The translations under genes were made by a program, and so were the position numbers. The notes under the pieces are model-generated. The model did not search any database. It saw only the letters and a program-made list of their open reading frames with translations, and was not told the DNA's origin. From Sediminibacterium sp. (lineage in GTDB: Bacteria > Bacteroidota > Bacteroidia > Chitinophagales > Chitinophagaceae), in assembly GCF_030695065.1 (NCBI RefSeq), contig NZ_JAUYTR010000016.1, positions 124,001-188,000 of the forward strand: a stretch of DNA of 64,000 nt. Reading direction: 5' to 3'. Below, in pieces: positions 8,437 to 17,103 of the stretch; the first letter of the stretch is position 1, and each line of letters opens with the position of its first letter.

Positions 8437-11298
8437 ATGAACATGAGAATCACCACATTTATTGTTTTGTTATTTCTTAGTATAGCTAGCTATGCCCAAA
8501 AAAAACCATTGGACCATAGTGTATATGACGGTTGGCAAAATATTGCAGAACGTTTAATTAGCGATGATGGAAACTATGTTGCTTTTACGGTTACCCCACA
8601 AGAAGGAGATGGTCATTTGTACATCAAGAAGAAAGATGGAATTAATGTGGCAGAGATTGCTAGAGGATACAATGCCAATATAACCGACAATAGTCGTTTT
8701 TTAATTTGTAGAATTAAACCCTTTTTTAAAGACACCAGAGATGCCAAAATTAAAAAGAAGCGTCCTGAAGAAATGCCAAAAGATTCTTTAGCAGTGGTAG
8801 ATTTACTATCAGGAAAAATTACCAAAATTGCTCAGGTAAAGAGTTTTAAAATTGCAGATGAACAAGCGCAATTTTTGGCCTATCATCTAGAGAAAAAACC
8901 GGCCATTCCTGCGCCAAAGACTGGTCAAACAGATAGTACTACTAAGCCCGCAGCGCCCGTTGCTCCCCCCACACCAAGAGCTGCTGCAGATCCTTTTGAA
9001 GAGGGAACAAATTTGATAGTTCATAATTTACTAACAGGAGATACACTTGTATACAATCTAGTTAGTGAGTATTTTTTCAATAAAAAAGGAAATATTTTAT
9101 TAATTGAAACCACTAAAAAAACAGGAGATGCCAAAATTAAACCACAGGTAATTAAAATTGATTTAGTCAATAAAAAATCGGCGGTTGTATTTACTGGATT
9201 TAATGATGCAAAGGGATATAGAATGGATGAGTCTGGGTCTCAATTGGCTTTTATAGCAGAGAGAGATAGCAGTGCTAAATCGTTACAGAAATTTTACAAA
9301 CTATTTTATCATAAAAACGGAGCTGACAGTGCTGTATTATTAGTTCAAAAAAATACAAGTGGAATGCCCGCTAATTTTACTTTAAGTGAGAATGCACAAG
9401 CAATTAGCTTTAGTAAATCGGGAAGTCGTTTGTTTTTTGGCACTGCTCCAATTTTGCCAATAAAAGATACAATAACGCCTGACTTTGAAAGAGTAAGTGT
9501 AGATGTTTGGCATTATAAGGATGATTATTTACAACCCTTACAATTGCGTAATCTTCAGCAAGAATTAAATAGGGCTTATTTGGCTAGATTCGATTTTAAT
9601 AATGGTTCAGTAGTACAAATTGGTAGCCCTACTTTTAGAAATATTATACAAACCAATGAAGGAGATGGAGCTGTCTTTTATGGCGTTGCCGACGAGGGTA
9701 AAAGAATTGCTTCTCAGTGGCAAGGTGCATCATTTTCTGATTTGTTTGCTATCAACTCATTAACGGGACAAAAGCAATTAATCTTGCAAAATTTTAAAGG
9801 GAATACTTATCCTTCTTCTACAGGAAAATATTTGGTCGTTTATGATGAGATAAAAAAGAAGTATAGTGCTTACAATAGCGAATCTCAAAAAATGATCTCC
9901 ATAGCTGCTGATATTAAAGTGCCATTGTTTGATGTTGAGAATGATGTTCCAGATGATCCCAATGCTTATGGTTTAGTTGGATGGTTAGAAAATGATGAGA
10001 CTTTATTACTTTACGATCAGTATGATATTTGGCAAATTGATCCATTAGGAACCAAACCCTCTATCAATATTACTGGTGGTTTAGGCAGAAAAAACAATCT
10101 TGTTTTAAGGAATATTACTTTAGATAGAGAGGCAAGATTTATTAAAAAGAATCAGACTTTACTTTTAAACGTACTCAATAAAAAAAATAAGGGTAGTGGA
10201 TTGAAGTCTCATATAATGGGAACATTATTTGAAATAAATACTTCTAATGCAACTTTGCCTTTAAGAATCTCTGCTGTGGCTAAAGCTAAAGATGCAGCTG
10301 TAATTAGTTTTGGTACCGAGACTTTTCAACGTTCTACTAATATTTCTGTGATTGATTGGAAAACCAATTCTATTTTACAAGATGTGCAAAACGCACAATC
10401 ATTGCATCAGCCCAATCCTCAACAAAATCAATACAATTGGGGTACAGCTGAATTGTTTACTTGGAAAGCGTATACTGGTAAAACAGCTGAAGGCATTGTT
10501 TACAAACCAGAAAACTTTGATCCAAATAAAAAGTATCCAATGATTGCTTATTTCTATGAAAGAAGCAGTGATGGGTTATACGGATACAGTGCTCCTGCGC
10601 CTACGCCATCTAGATTAAATATTCCTTTTTTTGTAAGTAGGGGGTATATTGTTTTTGTTCCAGATATCTGGTATAAAACGGGTTATCCTGGCCAAAGTGC
10701 TTATGATTACATTGTAAGCGGAACAAGGGCATTGGTTGCAAAAGGATATGTAGATAGTACCAAATTAGGATTGCAGGGCCAAAGTTGGGGAGGATATCAA
10801 ATTGCGCATTTAATCACCCGCACCAATTTATATGCGGCTGCTTGGGCTGGTGCGCCGGTTGCAAATATGACCAGTGCTTATGGTGGAATCCGTTGGGGTA
10901 CTGGTTTGAACAGACAGTTTCAATACGAAAAAACGCAAAGTAGAATTGGAGCAACCTTATGGGAGAAGCCTAATTTGTATATAGAAAACTCGCCGTTGTT
11001 TCATTTCCCTAAAGTTAAAACACCTGTTGTGATTATGCACAATGATGCAGATGGAGCAGTTCCATGGTATCAGGGTATTGAAATGTTTACGGCCCTTCGC
11101 AGATTAGGGAAACCTGTTTGGATGTTGAATTACAATAACGAAGACCATAATTTAGTAGAGCGAAGAAATAGAAAAGATATTCAAATTCGTGAACAGCAAT
11201 TTTTTGATTATTTATTAAAGGGAGATAAGCCTGCTAAGTGGATTGCTGAAGGCGTTCCTGCAGTTCTTAAGGGAAGAGATTGGGGGTTAGGTTATTAA
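8437..11298 (+). CDS. Secreted S9 family peptidase (prolyl oligopeptidase-like)
   Basis: This is a 953-residue serine peptidase with a signal peptide (MNMRITTFIVLLFLSIASYAQ), an N-terminal beta-propeller region to about residue 660, and a C-terminal alpha/beta-hydrolase domain. The catalytic triad is visible as Ser783 in GQSWGG, Asp872 in HNDADGAVPW and His904 in NEDHNLVER. The S9 GxSxGG nucleophile elbow is intact. A proline/alanine-rich linker near residues 155-180 (TTKPAAPVAPPTPRAA) interrupts the propeller. I start it at the ATG at 8437, which gives the signal peptide; the frame is open upstream but that part is not signal-like. It probably degrades peptides in the periplasm. The divergent TonB receptor suggests peptide capture and breakdown together (inference). 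Confidence 0.92.
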   Translation: MNMRITTFIVLLFLSIASYAQKKPLDHSVYDGWQNIAERLISDDGNYVAFTVTPQEGDGHLYIKKKDGINVAEIARGYNANITDNSRFLICRIKPFFKDTRDAKIKKKRPEEMPKDSLAVVDLLSGKITKIAQVKSFKIADEQAQFLAYHLEKKPAIPAPKTGQTDSTTKPAAPVAPPTPRAAADPFEEGTNLIVHNLLTGDTLVYNLVSEYFFNKKGNILLIETTKKTGDAKIKPQVIKIDLVNKKSAVVFTGFNDAKGYRMDESGSQLAFIAERDSSAKSLQKFYKLFYHKNGADSAVLLVQKNTSGMPANFTLSENAQAISFSKSGSRLFFGTAPILPIKDTITPDFERVSVDVWHYKDDYLQPLQLRNLQQELNRAYLARFDFNNGSVVQIGSPTFRNIIQTNEGDGAVFYGVADEGKRIASQWQGASFSDLFAINSLTGQKQLILQNFKGNTYPSSTGKYLVVYDEIKKKYSAYNSESQKMISIAADIKVPLFDVENDVPDDPNAYGLVGWLENDETLLLYDQYDIWQIDPLGTKPSINITGGLGRKNNLVLRNITLDREARFIKKNQTLLLNVLNKKNKGSGLKSHIMGTLFEINTSNATLPLRISAVAKAKDAAVISFGTETFQRSTNISVIDWKTNSILQDVQNAQSLHQPNPQQNQYNWGTAELFTWKAYTGKTAEGIVYKPENFDPNKKYPMIAYFYERSSDGLYGYSAPAPTPSRLNIPFFVSRGYIVFVPDIWYKTGYPGQSAYDYIVSGTRALVAKGYVDSTKLGLQGQSWGGYQIAHLITRTNLYAAAWAGAPVANMTSAYGGIRWGTGLNRQFQYEKTQSRIGATLWEKPNLYIENSPLFHFPKVKTPVVIMHNDADGAVPWYQGIEMFTALRRLGKPVWMLNYNNEDHNLVERRNRKDIQIREQQFFDYLLKGDKPAKWIAEGVPAVLKGRDWGLGY

Positions 11299-11372
11299 TA
11301 ATTGCAGTTATTTAATTTTTTTTGCATAACTTTTTGCTGAACTAATTAGATGTAAAACCTGCATTATCATAC

Positions 11373-12200
11373 ATGTTAACTTTCTTAAAACAGAAATATG
11401 CTGCTATTTGGGTATTTGTAATTTTTATTGCAATTACTCAAATAGCTTCTTTTCAAATTTATAAAATTGAAAAGAAGCGGGAATTTAACATGGTGCAGAA
11501 TGAGTCTACTCATGTTAAACAAAGAATAGAATCTGCATTGAGTCAAAGTAATAATGCTACAAGCTTACTGGCCGTTCTAATTGAGCATGATTTGTTGAAA
11601 GACCATTTTGAAGAAGTGGCTAAAGAGCTACTAATTCATAACCAGTACTTAGATGCCATACAGTTGGTTCAAGACATGGTAATTATCAATACTTATCCTT
11701 TAAAAGGGAATGAACAAACCATAGGCTACGATTTAAGAACTGATAATGAACATGTTCGTGAAATCATGTTGTCATCTAGTTTAAATAGCCTTCATTTTGA
11801 GGGGCCTTTTAATTTAAAACAAGGTGGTGTAGGTTTTGTTGGTAGATACCCAATTATTCAGCATGATTCTTTATGGGGGTACTCTGCTGTGGTTATTAAA
11901 AAGCAAAGTTTTATTCGTTTGCTTGGACTAGATAGTACTGGTATAAATGAAACCTACTTTTATCAGGTGAAAAAGCAACAAGAAGGAAAAAAGTATATTC
12001 CCTTATTTAGTAATAACAGAACTGATTTCTCAACAGGTATTTCGCACGAACAATATATGCCTATTGGAGATTGGATCATACAAGTTAAGTTGCGAAAGCC
12101 AGTTTACTTATCTAGAACTATTGTGTTTTCAATAGGAGGGATTGTTGTTTCGTTGGTTTTTAGCTTGCTTATACAATGTAAAAGACTGAGATTAGATTAA
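11373..12200 (+). CDS. Stand-alone CHASE-domain membrane sensor
   Basis: The 275-residue protein has one N-terminal membrane helix (AAIWVFVIFIAITQIASFQI), an extracytoplasmic CHASE domain (about 35-225), a second helix (IVFSIGGIVVSLVFSLLI), and then only about seven cytoplasmic residues. CHASE hallmarks are the YLDAIQLVQDMVIINTYPL block, TIGYDLRTD and GFVGRYPII. CHASE normally sits in front of a histidine kinase, cyclase or GGDEF output; here the protein ends right after the second helix. The downstream 50 bases hold a terminator and then a convergent gene, so no lost output domain follows. It may work through a partner protein or be a relic. The family call is good; the function is open. Confidence 0.8.
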   Translation: MLTFLKQKYAAIWVFVIFIAITQIASFQIYKIEKKREFNMVQNESTHVKQRIESALSQSNNATSLLAVLIEHDLLKDHFEEVAKELLIHNQYLDAIQLVQDMVIINTYPLKGNEQTIGYDLRTDNEHVREIMLSSSLNSLHFEGPFNLKQGGVGFVGRYPIIQHDSLWGYSAVVIKKQSFIRLLGLDSTGINETYFYQVKKQQEGKKYIPLFSNNRTDFSTGISHEQYMPIGDWIIQVKLRKPVYLSRTIVFSIGGIVVSLVFSLLIQCKRLRLD

Positions 12201-12203
12201 GTT

Positions 12204-12233
12204 AAAATGGGTCCTGAATTCAGGACCCATTTT
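12204..12233. terminator. Bidirectional terminator hairpin
   Basis: A 30-base perfect palindrome has arms AAAATGGGTCCTG and its exact complement around AATT. It lies between the convergent CHASE gene (stop at 12200) and the S9 peptidase gene (stop at 12251). A/T ends on both sides give a U-tract for either transcript. Confidence 0.85.
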
Positions 12234-12250
12234 GCTTCAACTTTAAAGTA

Positions 12251-14668
12251 TTATTTTGAATTCTTAACGTACTTTTCCAACCATTGGAATTGCTCCCACA
12301 ATGTATGTAAAACATTTTCTTTGCCCCTGTATCCGTGTGCTTCATAGGGCAAGTATATAAACCTCACAGTTCCTCCATTTCCTTTGATAGCAGCAAATAA
12401 GCGTTCGCTGTTAATTGGATAAGTACCTGTATTATCGTCGGCTTCTCCATGTATTAATAAAATAGGTGTTTTAATTTTATCTGCATAGCTAAAAGGGCTC
12501 ATATTGTGATACAATTCTGGTGCTTGCCAATAAGTTCTGTCTTCATTTTGAAACCCAAATGGAGTAAGGGTTCTGTTGTAAGCACCACTTCTAGCAATAC
12601 CAGCCTTGAACCAATTGGTATGTGCCAATAAATTGGCAGTCATGAATGCGCCATAACTATGCCCTCCTACAGCAATTCTGTTTTTATCTGCGATGCCCAA
12701 TCCTGATAAATATTCTATAGCAGAAGCTGCATTCAATTTTAATTGTTCAATAAAGTTGTCATTCGGCTTCTTGTCTTTTCCTGCAGCAACAATAGGCATT
12801 TCTGCATTGTCTAAAACTGCATAACCTTGTGTTGCATAGTAAATAGGTGACCCCCAACTTAATGTAGTAAACCTGTCCTTACTACCTCTTATTTGAGCCG
12901 CATCTGCAGCAGAGTTGAATTCTCTGGGATAAGCCCAAATAATTAATGGAAGAGGACCTTTGTCTTTGCTGTATCCACTAGGTAAATAAAGATCACCTGT
13001 TAAGTCTACACCGTCTGCTCTTTTATATTTTATTTTTTCTTTACTAATGCTTTCTAATGCAGGATAAGGATTGGTAAAGTTGGTAATTGCTTTGTCTGCA
13101 ATTCTTAATTGTAGATTTTTGATAAAATAATTGGGTACTTGTTTTTGAGACTCTTTTCTACTTAATAAAGTCAAATTATTTGCATCTAGTACTTCTACTA
13201 TATATTCAAAAGCGCCAACATTTGATCTCCAGATAATTTCATTTTGTTTGGTTGTTAAATCAAACTTTGCTAAAAATGGTAAATCACCATTTGGAGAAGA
13301 TCCAGTAGTATTATTCATTAGTAGTTTGGTCCCATTTTCAATAGTTGTAATTACATTGCGACCATATTTGTTTTTACTAGTAACTGGAGAGCCAGGGTTT
13401 CCATAAGCATCTGTTTGGTTTCGCTCTAAGAGTAGTTCTAAGCTTCCTTTACTTGAATTAAATAAGTTTACTCTTATCAACTGTTTGCTTCTAGATATTT
13501 CATTCACTAATGCAATATTTTCGTTTCCCCAAGTAGTACCTCCATATCTTAACTTAGTTTTAAATAGCAGGGTGGCATTACCTGAAAATGGCGCACTTAA
13601 AGCATATACAGCGTCTCTAAATTCTACTTGTTTTTTAATTAATCCACTGTCTAAAGGTTCTGCCCAAGTAATGGTTGCTGCTTCATCATCTCTCCAGTCA
13701 AAACTTCTAGGAACATTTTGTGTATTGTCGTAACCTGAAGGGGTGCCTTCTGTTGAAGGTAATTCGGCTAAAACCTTTACAGGTTTACCTGATAGGTCGG
13801 TTACAATCATTTTAGAAGGGAAACCATTTGCTGTTACTAAATAGGAGAATGGTTGCTGTAGTTGTTTTTGTAACAAATATTTTTTATCTGGCGATAAGCT
13901 AAAATTACTCAAAATACAAGGCTTGCCAGATAGGGTTTCTACTCCATTTTTGTTCATTACTAACTGTGATGTTGCATAGAACTGAAACAATTGTTCGTCG
14001 TATGGACTTTTTATTAAGTCTTGATAAGTAGGGCTTGGGGCTGCTTTCCCAAGGTTTTGCTGAATGGTAGGCCCTTTAGGAGTAATGGGTCTTTTGGGTG
14101 CATTTGCAGCATTTGCAGTTGCTGATTTGTATAGAATAGTGTTGTCGTCAACCCAGGTATAGGGGCTGCCTAAAACTGAATTAAGTGCCTTTTTGCTCAC
14201 TAAGCTGGCTTTTTTTGTTGCAATATCAATAATGTATAACTCTACCTTATTGTTGCTGGTATGTGTAAAAGCAATTTTATTTTCTGAAGGACTCCAACTA
14301 ACAGCTCCAGCTAAAAGGTTTGCAGGTAATCCTGCAATTGAATATATTTTATCTTCTTTTAGATTTTTAAGCTGAAAGTTGTTGATAAAAGTTTGTCTGC
14401 TTGGCGAAAAGTTATTGGGGTTTAATCTTAATCCAGCAACCCTTATTTCTGGTTGTCCTAATTCTTCCACAGTTGGGTAAGAGTTTCTTTCTGAAAGCAA
14501 CATCCATACTGCTTTTCCATCAATACTAACAGATGGTGTTGGCTTAGCAAGCAATAAATCTTCAATAACTTTAGGTGGATTTTGGTAACTGGCGGCATCT
14601 TGGCCAATGGCCATTGTGGCACTAACAATTACAGTTAATACGGTAAAGAAATGTTTAATCATTTTCAT
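12251..14668 (-). CDS. Secreted S9 peptidase, glutamyl-peptidase (S9D)-like
   Basis: This is an 805-residue serine peptidase with a signal peptide (MKMIKHFFTVLTVIVSATMAIGQ), a beta-propeller N-terminal half and an alpha/beta-hydrolase C-terminal domain. The catalytic residues are Ser671 in GGHSYGAFM, Asp744 in HGEADDNTGTYP and His778 in YEAHGYRG. The opening PPKVIEDLLLAKPTPSVSI and the LSERNSYPTVEELGQPEIRVAGLR block match the group that includes plant chloroplast glutamyl endopeptidase, rather than classic prolyl oligopeptidase (family knowledge). It is periplasmic or surface-located. It ends at the bidirectional terminator and is divergent from the his leader. Confidence 0.9.
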   Translation of the reverse strand: MKMIKHFFTVLTVIVSATMAIGQDAASYQNPPKVIEDLLLAKPTPSVSIDGKAVWMLLSERNSYPTVEELGQPEIRVAGLRLNPNNFSPSRQTFINNFQLKNLKEDKIYSIAGLPANLLAGAVSWSPSENKIAFTHTSNNKVELYIIDIATKKASLVSKKALNSVLGSPYTWVDDNTILYKSATANAANAPKRPITPKGPTIQQNLGKAAPSPTYQDLIKSPYDEQLFQFYATSQLVMNKNGVETLSGKPCILSNFSLSPDKKYLLQKQLQQPFSYLVTANGFPSKMIVTDLSGKPVKVLAELPSTEGTPSGYDNTQNVPRSFDWRDDEAATITWAEPLDSGLIKKQVEFRDAVYALSAPFSGNATLLFKTKLRYGGTTWGNENIALVNEISRSKQLIRVNLFNSSKGSLELLLERNQTDAYGNPGSPVTSKNKYGRNVITTIENGTKLLMNNTTGSSPNGDLPFLAKFDLTTKQNEIIWRSNVGAFEYIVEVLDANNLTLLSRKESQKQVPNYFIKNLQLRIADKAITNFTNPYPALESISKEKIKYKRADGVDLTGDLYLPSGYSKDKGPLPLIIWAYPREFNSAADAAQIRGSKDRFTTLSWGSPIYYATQGYAVLDNAEMPIVAAGKDKKPNDNFIEQLKLNAASAIEYLSGLGIADKNRIAVGGHSYGAFMTANLLAHTNWFKAGIARSGAYNRTLTPFGFQNEDRTYWQAPELYHNMSPFSYADKIKTPILLIHGEADDNTGTYPINSERLFAAIKGNGGTVRFIYLPYEAHGYRGKENVLHTLWEQFQWLEKYVKNSK

Positions 14669-14759
14669 TTTAGCATTATTTAATTGGGCAATTCAATGAT
14701 GCTCAAATTACCAATAAATAGTCTAGTAAATACAGGGATATGTTGAACTTGAAAAAATA

Positions 14760-14791
14760 TTTGTAGATATTGAAATAGGGGCTTAGTTTTG
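14760..14791 (+). promoter_or_regulatory. his operon promoter (Bacteroidota -33/-7 type)
   Basis: TTTG at 14760-14763 is followed after exactly 20 bases by TAGTTTTG at 14784-14791. This is a full match to the Bacteroidota consensus TTTG-N19-21-TAnnTTTG. Transcription should begin near 14795, only 4-5 bases before the leader-peptide ATG. Confidence 0.8.
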
Positions 14792-14798
14792 CAATCTA

Positions 14799-14849
14799 AT
14801 GTTACAGAATCTACATATACATCACCATCATATGCATCCCAAAGGGTAG
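14799..14849 (+). CDS. hisL: Histidine operon leader peptide
   Basis: The 16-codon frame reads MLQNLHIHHHHMHPKG and stops with TAG. Six of its 16 codons are histidine (CAT or CAC at 14814, 14820, 14823, 14826, 14829 and 14835), which is far beyond chance directly upstream of hisG. A ribosome short of charged tRNA-His would stall here, the classic attenuation signal. There is no room for a ribosome-binding site: the start lies 7 bases after the promoter's -7 box, so the mRNA is predicted to be almost leaderless. The stop codon overlaps GGTAGGC, the antiterminator strand of the attenuator. Confidence 0.88.
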   Translation: MLQNLHIHHHHMHPKG

Positions 14850-14883
14850 GCATCGGTGTATTTGTACTAATATATTGAATTCT

Positions 14884-14911
14884 AGCTTACCAGACGGTAG
14901 GCTTTTTTTTT
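14884..14911 (+). terminator. his attenuator (terminator with competing antiterminator)
   Basis: Arms AGCTTACC (14884-14891) and GGTAGGCT (14896-14903) form an 8-pair stem (one G-T) with loop AGAC, followed by nine T. The downstream arm's GGTAGGC is repeated at 14845-14851 on the leader stop codon and can pair with GCTTACC (14885-14891) instead. A ribosome at the leader stop hides the first copy and allows the terminator. A ribosome stalled on the His codons leaves it free, so the antiterminator can form. The structure is seen in the sequence; the mechanism follows the known enteric model. Confidence 0.88.
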
Positions 14912-14940
14912 GCTTTAATGTTAAGAATAAATAATGGATC

Positions 14941-15816
14941 ATGAAAAATAACAATGTGAACAACAAATTGAGATTAGCTATTCAAAAAAGTGGAAGATTA
15001 CACGACGATTCTATGCGTTTGTTGAAGGAATGTGGTATTGATATCAGTAACGGAGTAAACAAGTTGAAAGCAGACGCAACTAATTTTCCAATAGAAGTGT
15101 TTTTCTTGAGAGACGATGATATTCCTCAATACGTAGAAGATGGAGTAGCCGATATTGGATTTGTAGGAGAGAATGTGGTATTTGAAAAAAACAAAAAAGT
15201 AGAAATTGAAGAAAAGCTGGGTTTTGGTAAATGTAGGCTCAGTATGGCAGTTCAAAGAAATGAATTGTATGAAAATGCACAGTTTTTGCAGAACAAAAAA
15301 ATTGCTACTAGTTACCCAGTGATTGTGTCCAATTTTTTGAAAACCAAAGGAATTGATGCTGAAATTCACGAAATCAGTGGTAGCGTTGAAATTGCTCCAG
15401 GAATTGGCTTGGCAGATGCAATTTGTGATTTAGTTAGTAGTGGGTCTACTTTGTTTATGAATGGATTAAAAGAAGTGGAAGTTATTTTTGAGTCGCAAGC
15501 AGTATTAATCAAAAACAACTCATTGAATGAAGTGCAACAGCAATTATTGCAAAGACTCATTTTTAGAATTCAGTCGGTTAAGAAAGCAAAGAATAATAAG
15601 TACATACTTCTAAATGCCCCCAATAATAAATTGGATGAAATTATTGGATTATTGCCAGGAATGAAAAGTCCTACTGTTTTACCCTTAGCAACAGAAGGTT
15701 GGAGCAGTGTACACAGTGTTTTAAATGAAAATGATTTTTGGAATATTATTGAGCAATTGAAAGCAGCAGGTGCCGAAGGCATTTTAGTAGTTCCAATTGA
15801 AAAAATGATTATTTAA
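14941..15816 (+). CDS. hisG: ATP phosphoribosyltransferase, long form
   Basis: HisG joins ATP and PRPP in the first step of histidine synthesis in the cytoplasm. The 291-residue length is the long form, with a C-terminal regulatory domain (about residues 215-290, ending EGILVVPIEKMI) that normally mediates feedback inhibition by histidine. The N-terminal catalytic part shows LRLAIQKSGRL, VADIGFVGENVV, IATSYPVIVSNFL and the PRPP-binding region EIAPGIGLADAICDLVSSGSTL. It needs no HisZ partner. It is the first structural gene behind the His leader, 91 bases after the leader stop, and is followed by hisD after 3 bases. Confidence 0.96.
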   Translation: MKNNNVNNKLRLAIQKSGRLHDDSMRLLKECGIDISNGVNKLKADATNFPIEVFFLRDDDIPQYVEDGVADIGFVGENVVFEKNKKVEIEEKLGFGKCRLSMAVQRNELYENAQFLQNKKIATSYPVIVSNFLKTKGIDAEIHEISGSVEIAPGIGLADAICDLVSSGSTLFMNGLKEVEVIFESQAVLIKNNSLNEVQQQLLQRLIFRIQSVKKAKNNKYILLNAPNNKLDEIIGLLPGMKSPTVLPLATEGWSSVHSVLNENDFWNIIEQLKAAGAEGILVVPIEKMII

Positions 15817-15819
15817 GTT

Positions 15820-17097
15820 ATGATGAATATTCTTGAATTTCCTGAAAGAGCAAACTGGGCTTCTATTATTAAAAGACCAGTTGCAGATTATATTTCCCTG
15901 AATGAAAAAGTTTCTACTGTTTTAAATGGGGTTAAATTGGGTGGAGATAAAGCTGTTAAGCAATACACCAAGGAGTTTGATGGGGTAAACCTAGACCATT
16001 TACTAGTAACCGACGCTGAAATGCAAGAAGCCCAAACCTTGCTTAGTGTTGAATTAAAAATAGCAATTGAAACTGCGGCGTCTAATATTCGTAAGTTTCA
16101 CTTAACGCAAATTAATAAAGAACGCCCTGTAGAAACAATGCCAGGTATAACCTGCTGGCGTAAATGGGTTGGGATAGATAAAGTAGGCTTGTATATACCT
16201 GGTGGTTCTGCTCCTTTGTTTTCAACTATTTTAATGTTGGGTATTCCAGCTGAAATAGCCCGTTGTAAACAAGTAATTCTTTGCTCGCCTCCAGATAAAA
16301 CCGGGAAATTGCACCCTGCAATCATTTATGCAGCCAATTTGGTTGGGATAAAGCAATTGTATAAAATTGGGGGTGTTCAGGCAATTGCTGCAATGGCATA
16401 TGGAACAGAAACTGTTCCTGCTGTGTACAAAATTTTCGGTCCAGGTAATCAATATGTAACAGCAGCCAAACAAATGGTTCAGCAGCACGGTGTAGCCATT
16501 GATATGCCTGCAGGACCTAGTGAAGTTTGCGTATTGTCCGATGAAACAGCTGTGCCTGAATTTGTTGCTGCAGATTTATTAAGTCAAGCAGAACATGGCC
16601 CAGACAGTCAAGTATTATTGGTTAGTACTTCTAAACAATTAATAGATAAAGTAAATTTAGCCTTAACAAGTCAACTATCATTATTGCCACGGAAAGAATT
16701 GGCATCAAAAGCGCTTCAAAATAGTCGGGCTGTATTGATGAACAGTTTGTCTGATGCAGTTGATCTAGTGAATGAATATGCAGCAGAGCACTTAATTATT
16801 GCTTGCAATAATGCCAATGAAATTGCCGATCAAATTTCTAATGCAGGCTCTGTATTTATTGGTAATTATTCTCCGGAAGCAGTAGGAGATTATGCTAGCG
16901 GAACCAATCATACATTGCCTACTAATGCTTATGCCAGAATGTATAGTGGAGTAAGTGTAGATAGCTTTATCAAAAAAATTACATTTCAGCAATTGACCAA
17001 AGAAGGATTAACCGCAATAGCAAATACAGTTGAAACTATGGCAGAAGCAGAAGGGTTAAAAGCCCATGCTGAAGCAGTAAGAGTTAGATTAAAATAA
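15820..17097 (+). CDS. hisD: Histidinol dehydrogenase
   Basis: HisD oxidises L-histidinol to histidine in two NAD-dependent steps using zinc. The 425-residue length is normal. Visible blocks are CWRKWVGIDKVGLYIPGG, GGVQAIAAMAYGTETVP, KIFGPGNQYVTAAK, the DMPAGPSEVCVL motif, and the zinc/substrate region DLLSQAEHGPDSQVLLV with the conserved Gln and His. Further on are NEYAAEHLII and the GDYASGTNHTLPT segment. Two consecutive ATG codons open the gene; either could be used. It is tightly placed between hisG (3 bases) and hisC (6 bases). Confidence 0.96.
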   Translation: MMNILEFPERANWASIIKRPVADYISLNEKVSTVLNGVKLGGDKAVKQYTKEFDGVNLDHLLVTDAEMQEAQTLLSVELKIAIETAASNIRKFHLTQINKERPVETMPGITCWRKWVGIDKVGLYIPGGSAPLFSTILMLGIPAEIARCKQVILCSPPDKTGKLHPAIIYAANLVGIKQLYKIGGVQAIAAMAYGTETVPAVYKIFGPGNQYVTAAKQMVQQHGVAIDMPAGPSEVCVLSDETAVPEFVAADLLSQAEHGPDSQVLLVSTSKQLIDKVNLALTSQLSLLPRKELASKALQNSRAVLMNSLSDAVDLVNEYAAEHLIIACNNANEIADQISNAGSVFIGNYSPEAVGDYASGTNHTLPTNAYARMYSGVSVDSFIKKITFQQLTKEGLTAIANTVETMAEAEGLKAHAEAVRVRLK

Positions 17098-17103
17098 AAT
17101 TCT

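Noticed and set aside
11373-12250. CHASE gene as a frameshifted histidine kinase
   Set aside because: Only 50 bases separate its stop from the convergent gene, and they form a terminator; no kinase remnant is present in any frame.
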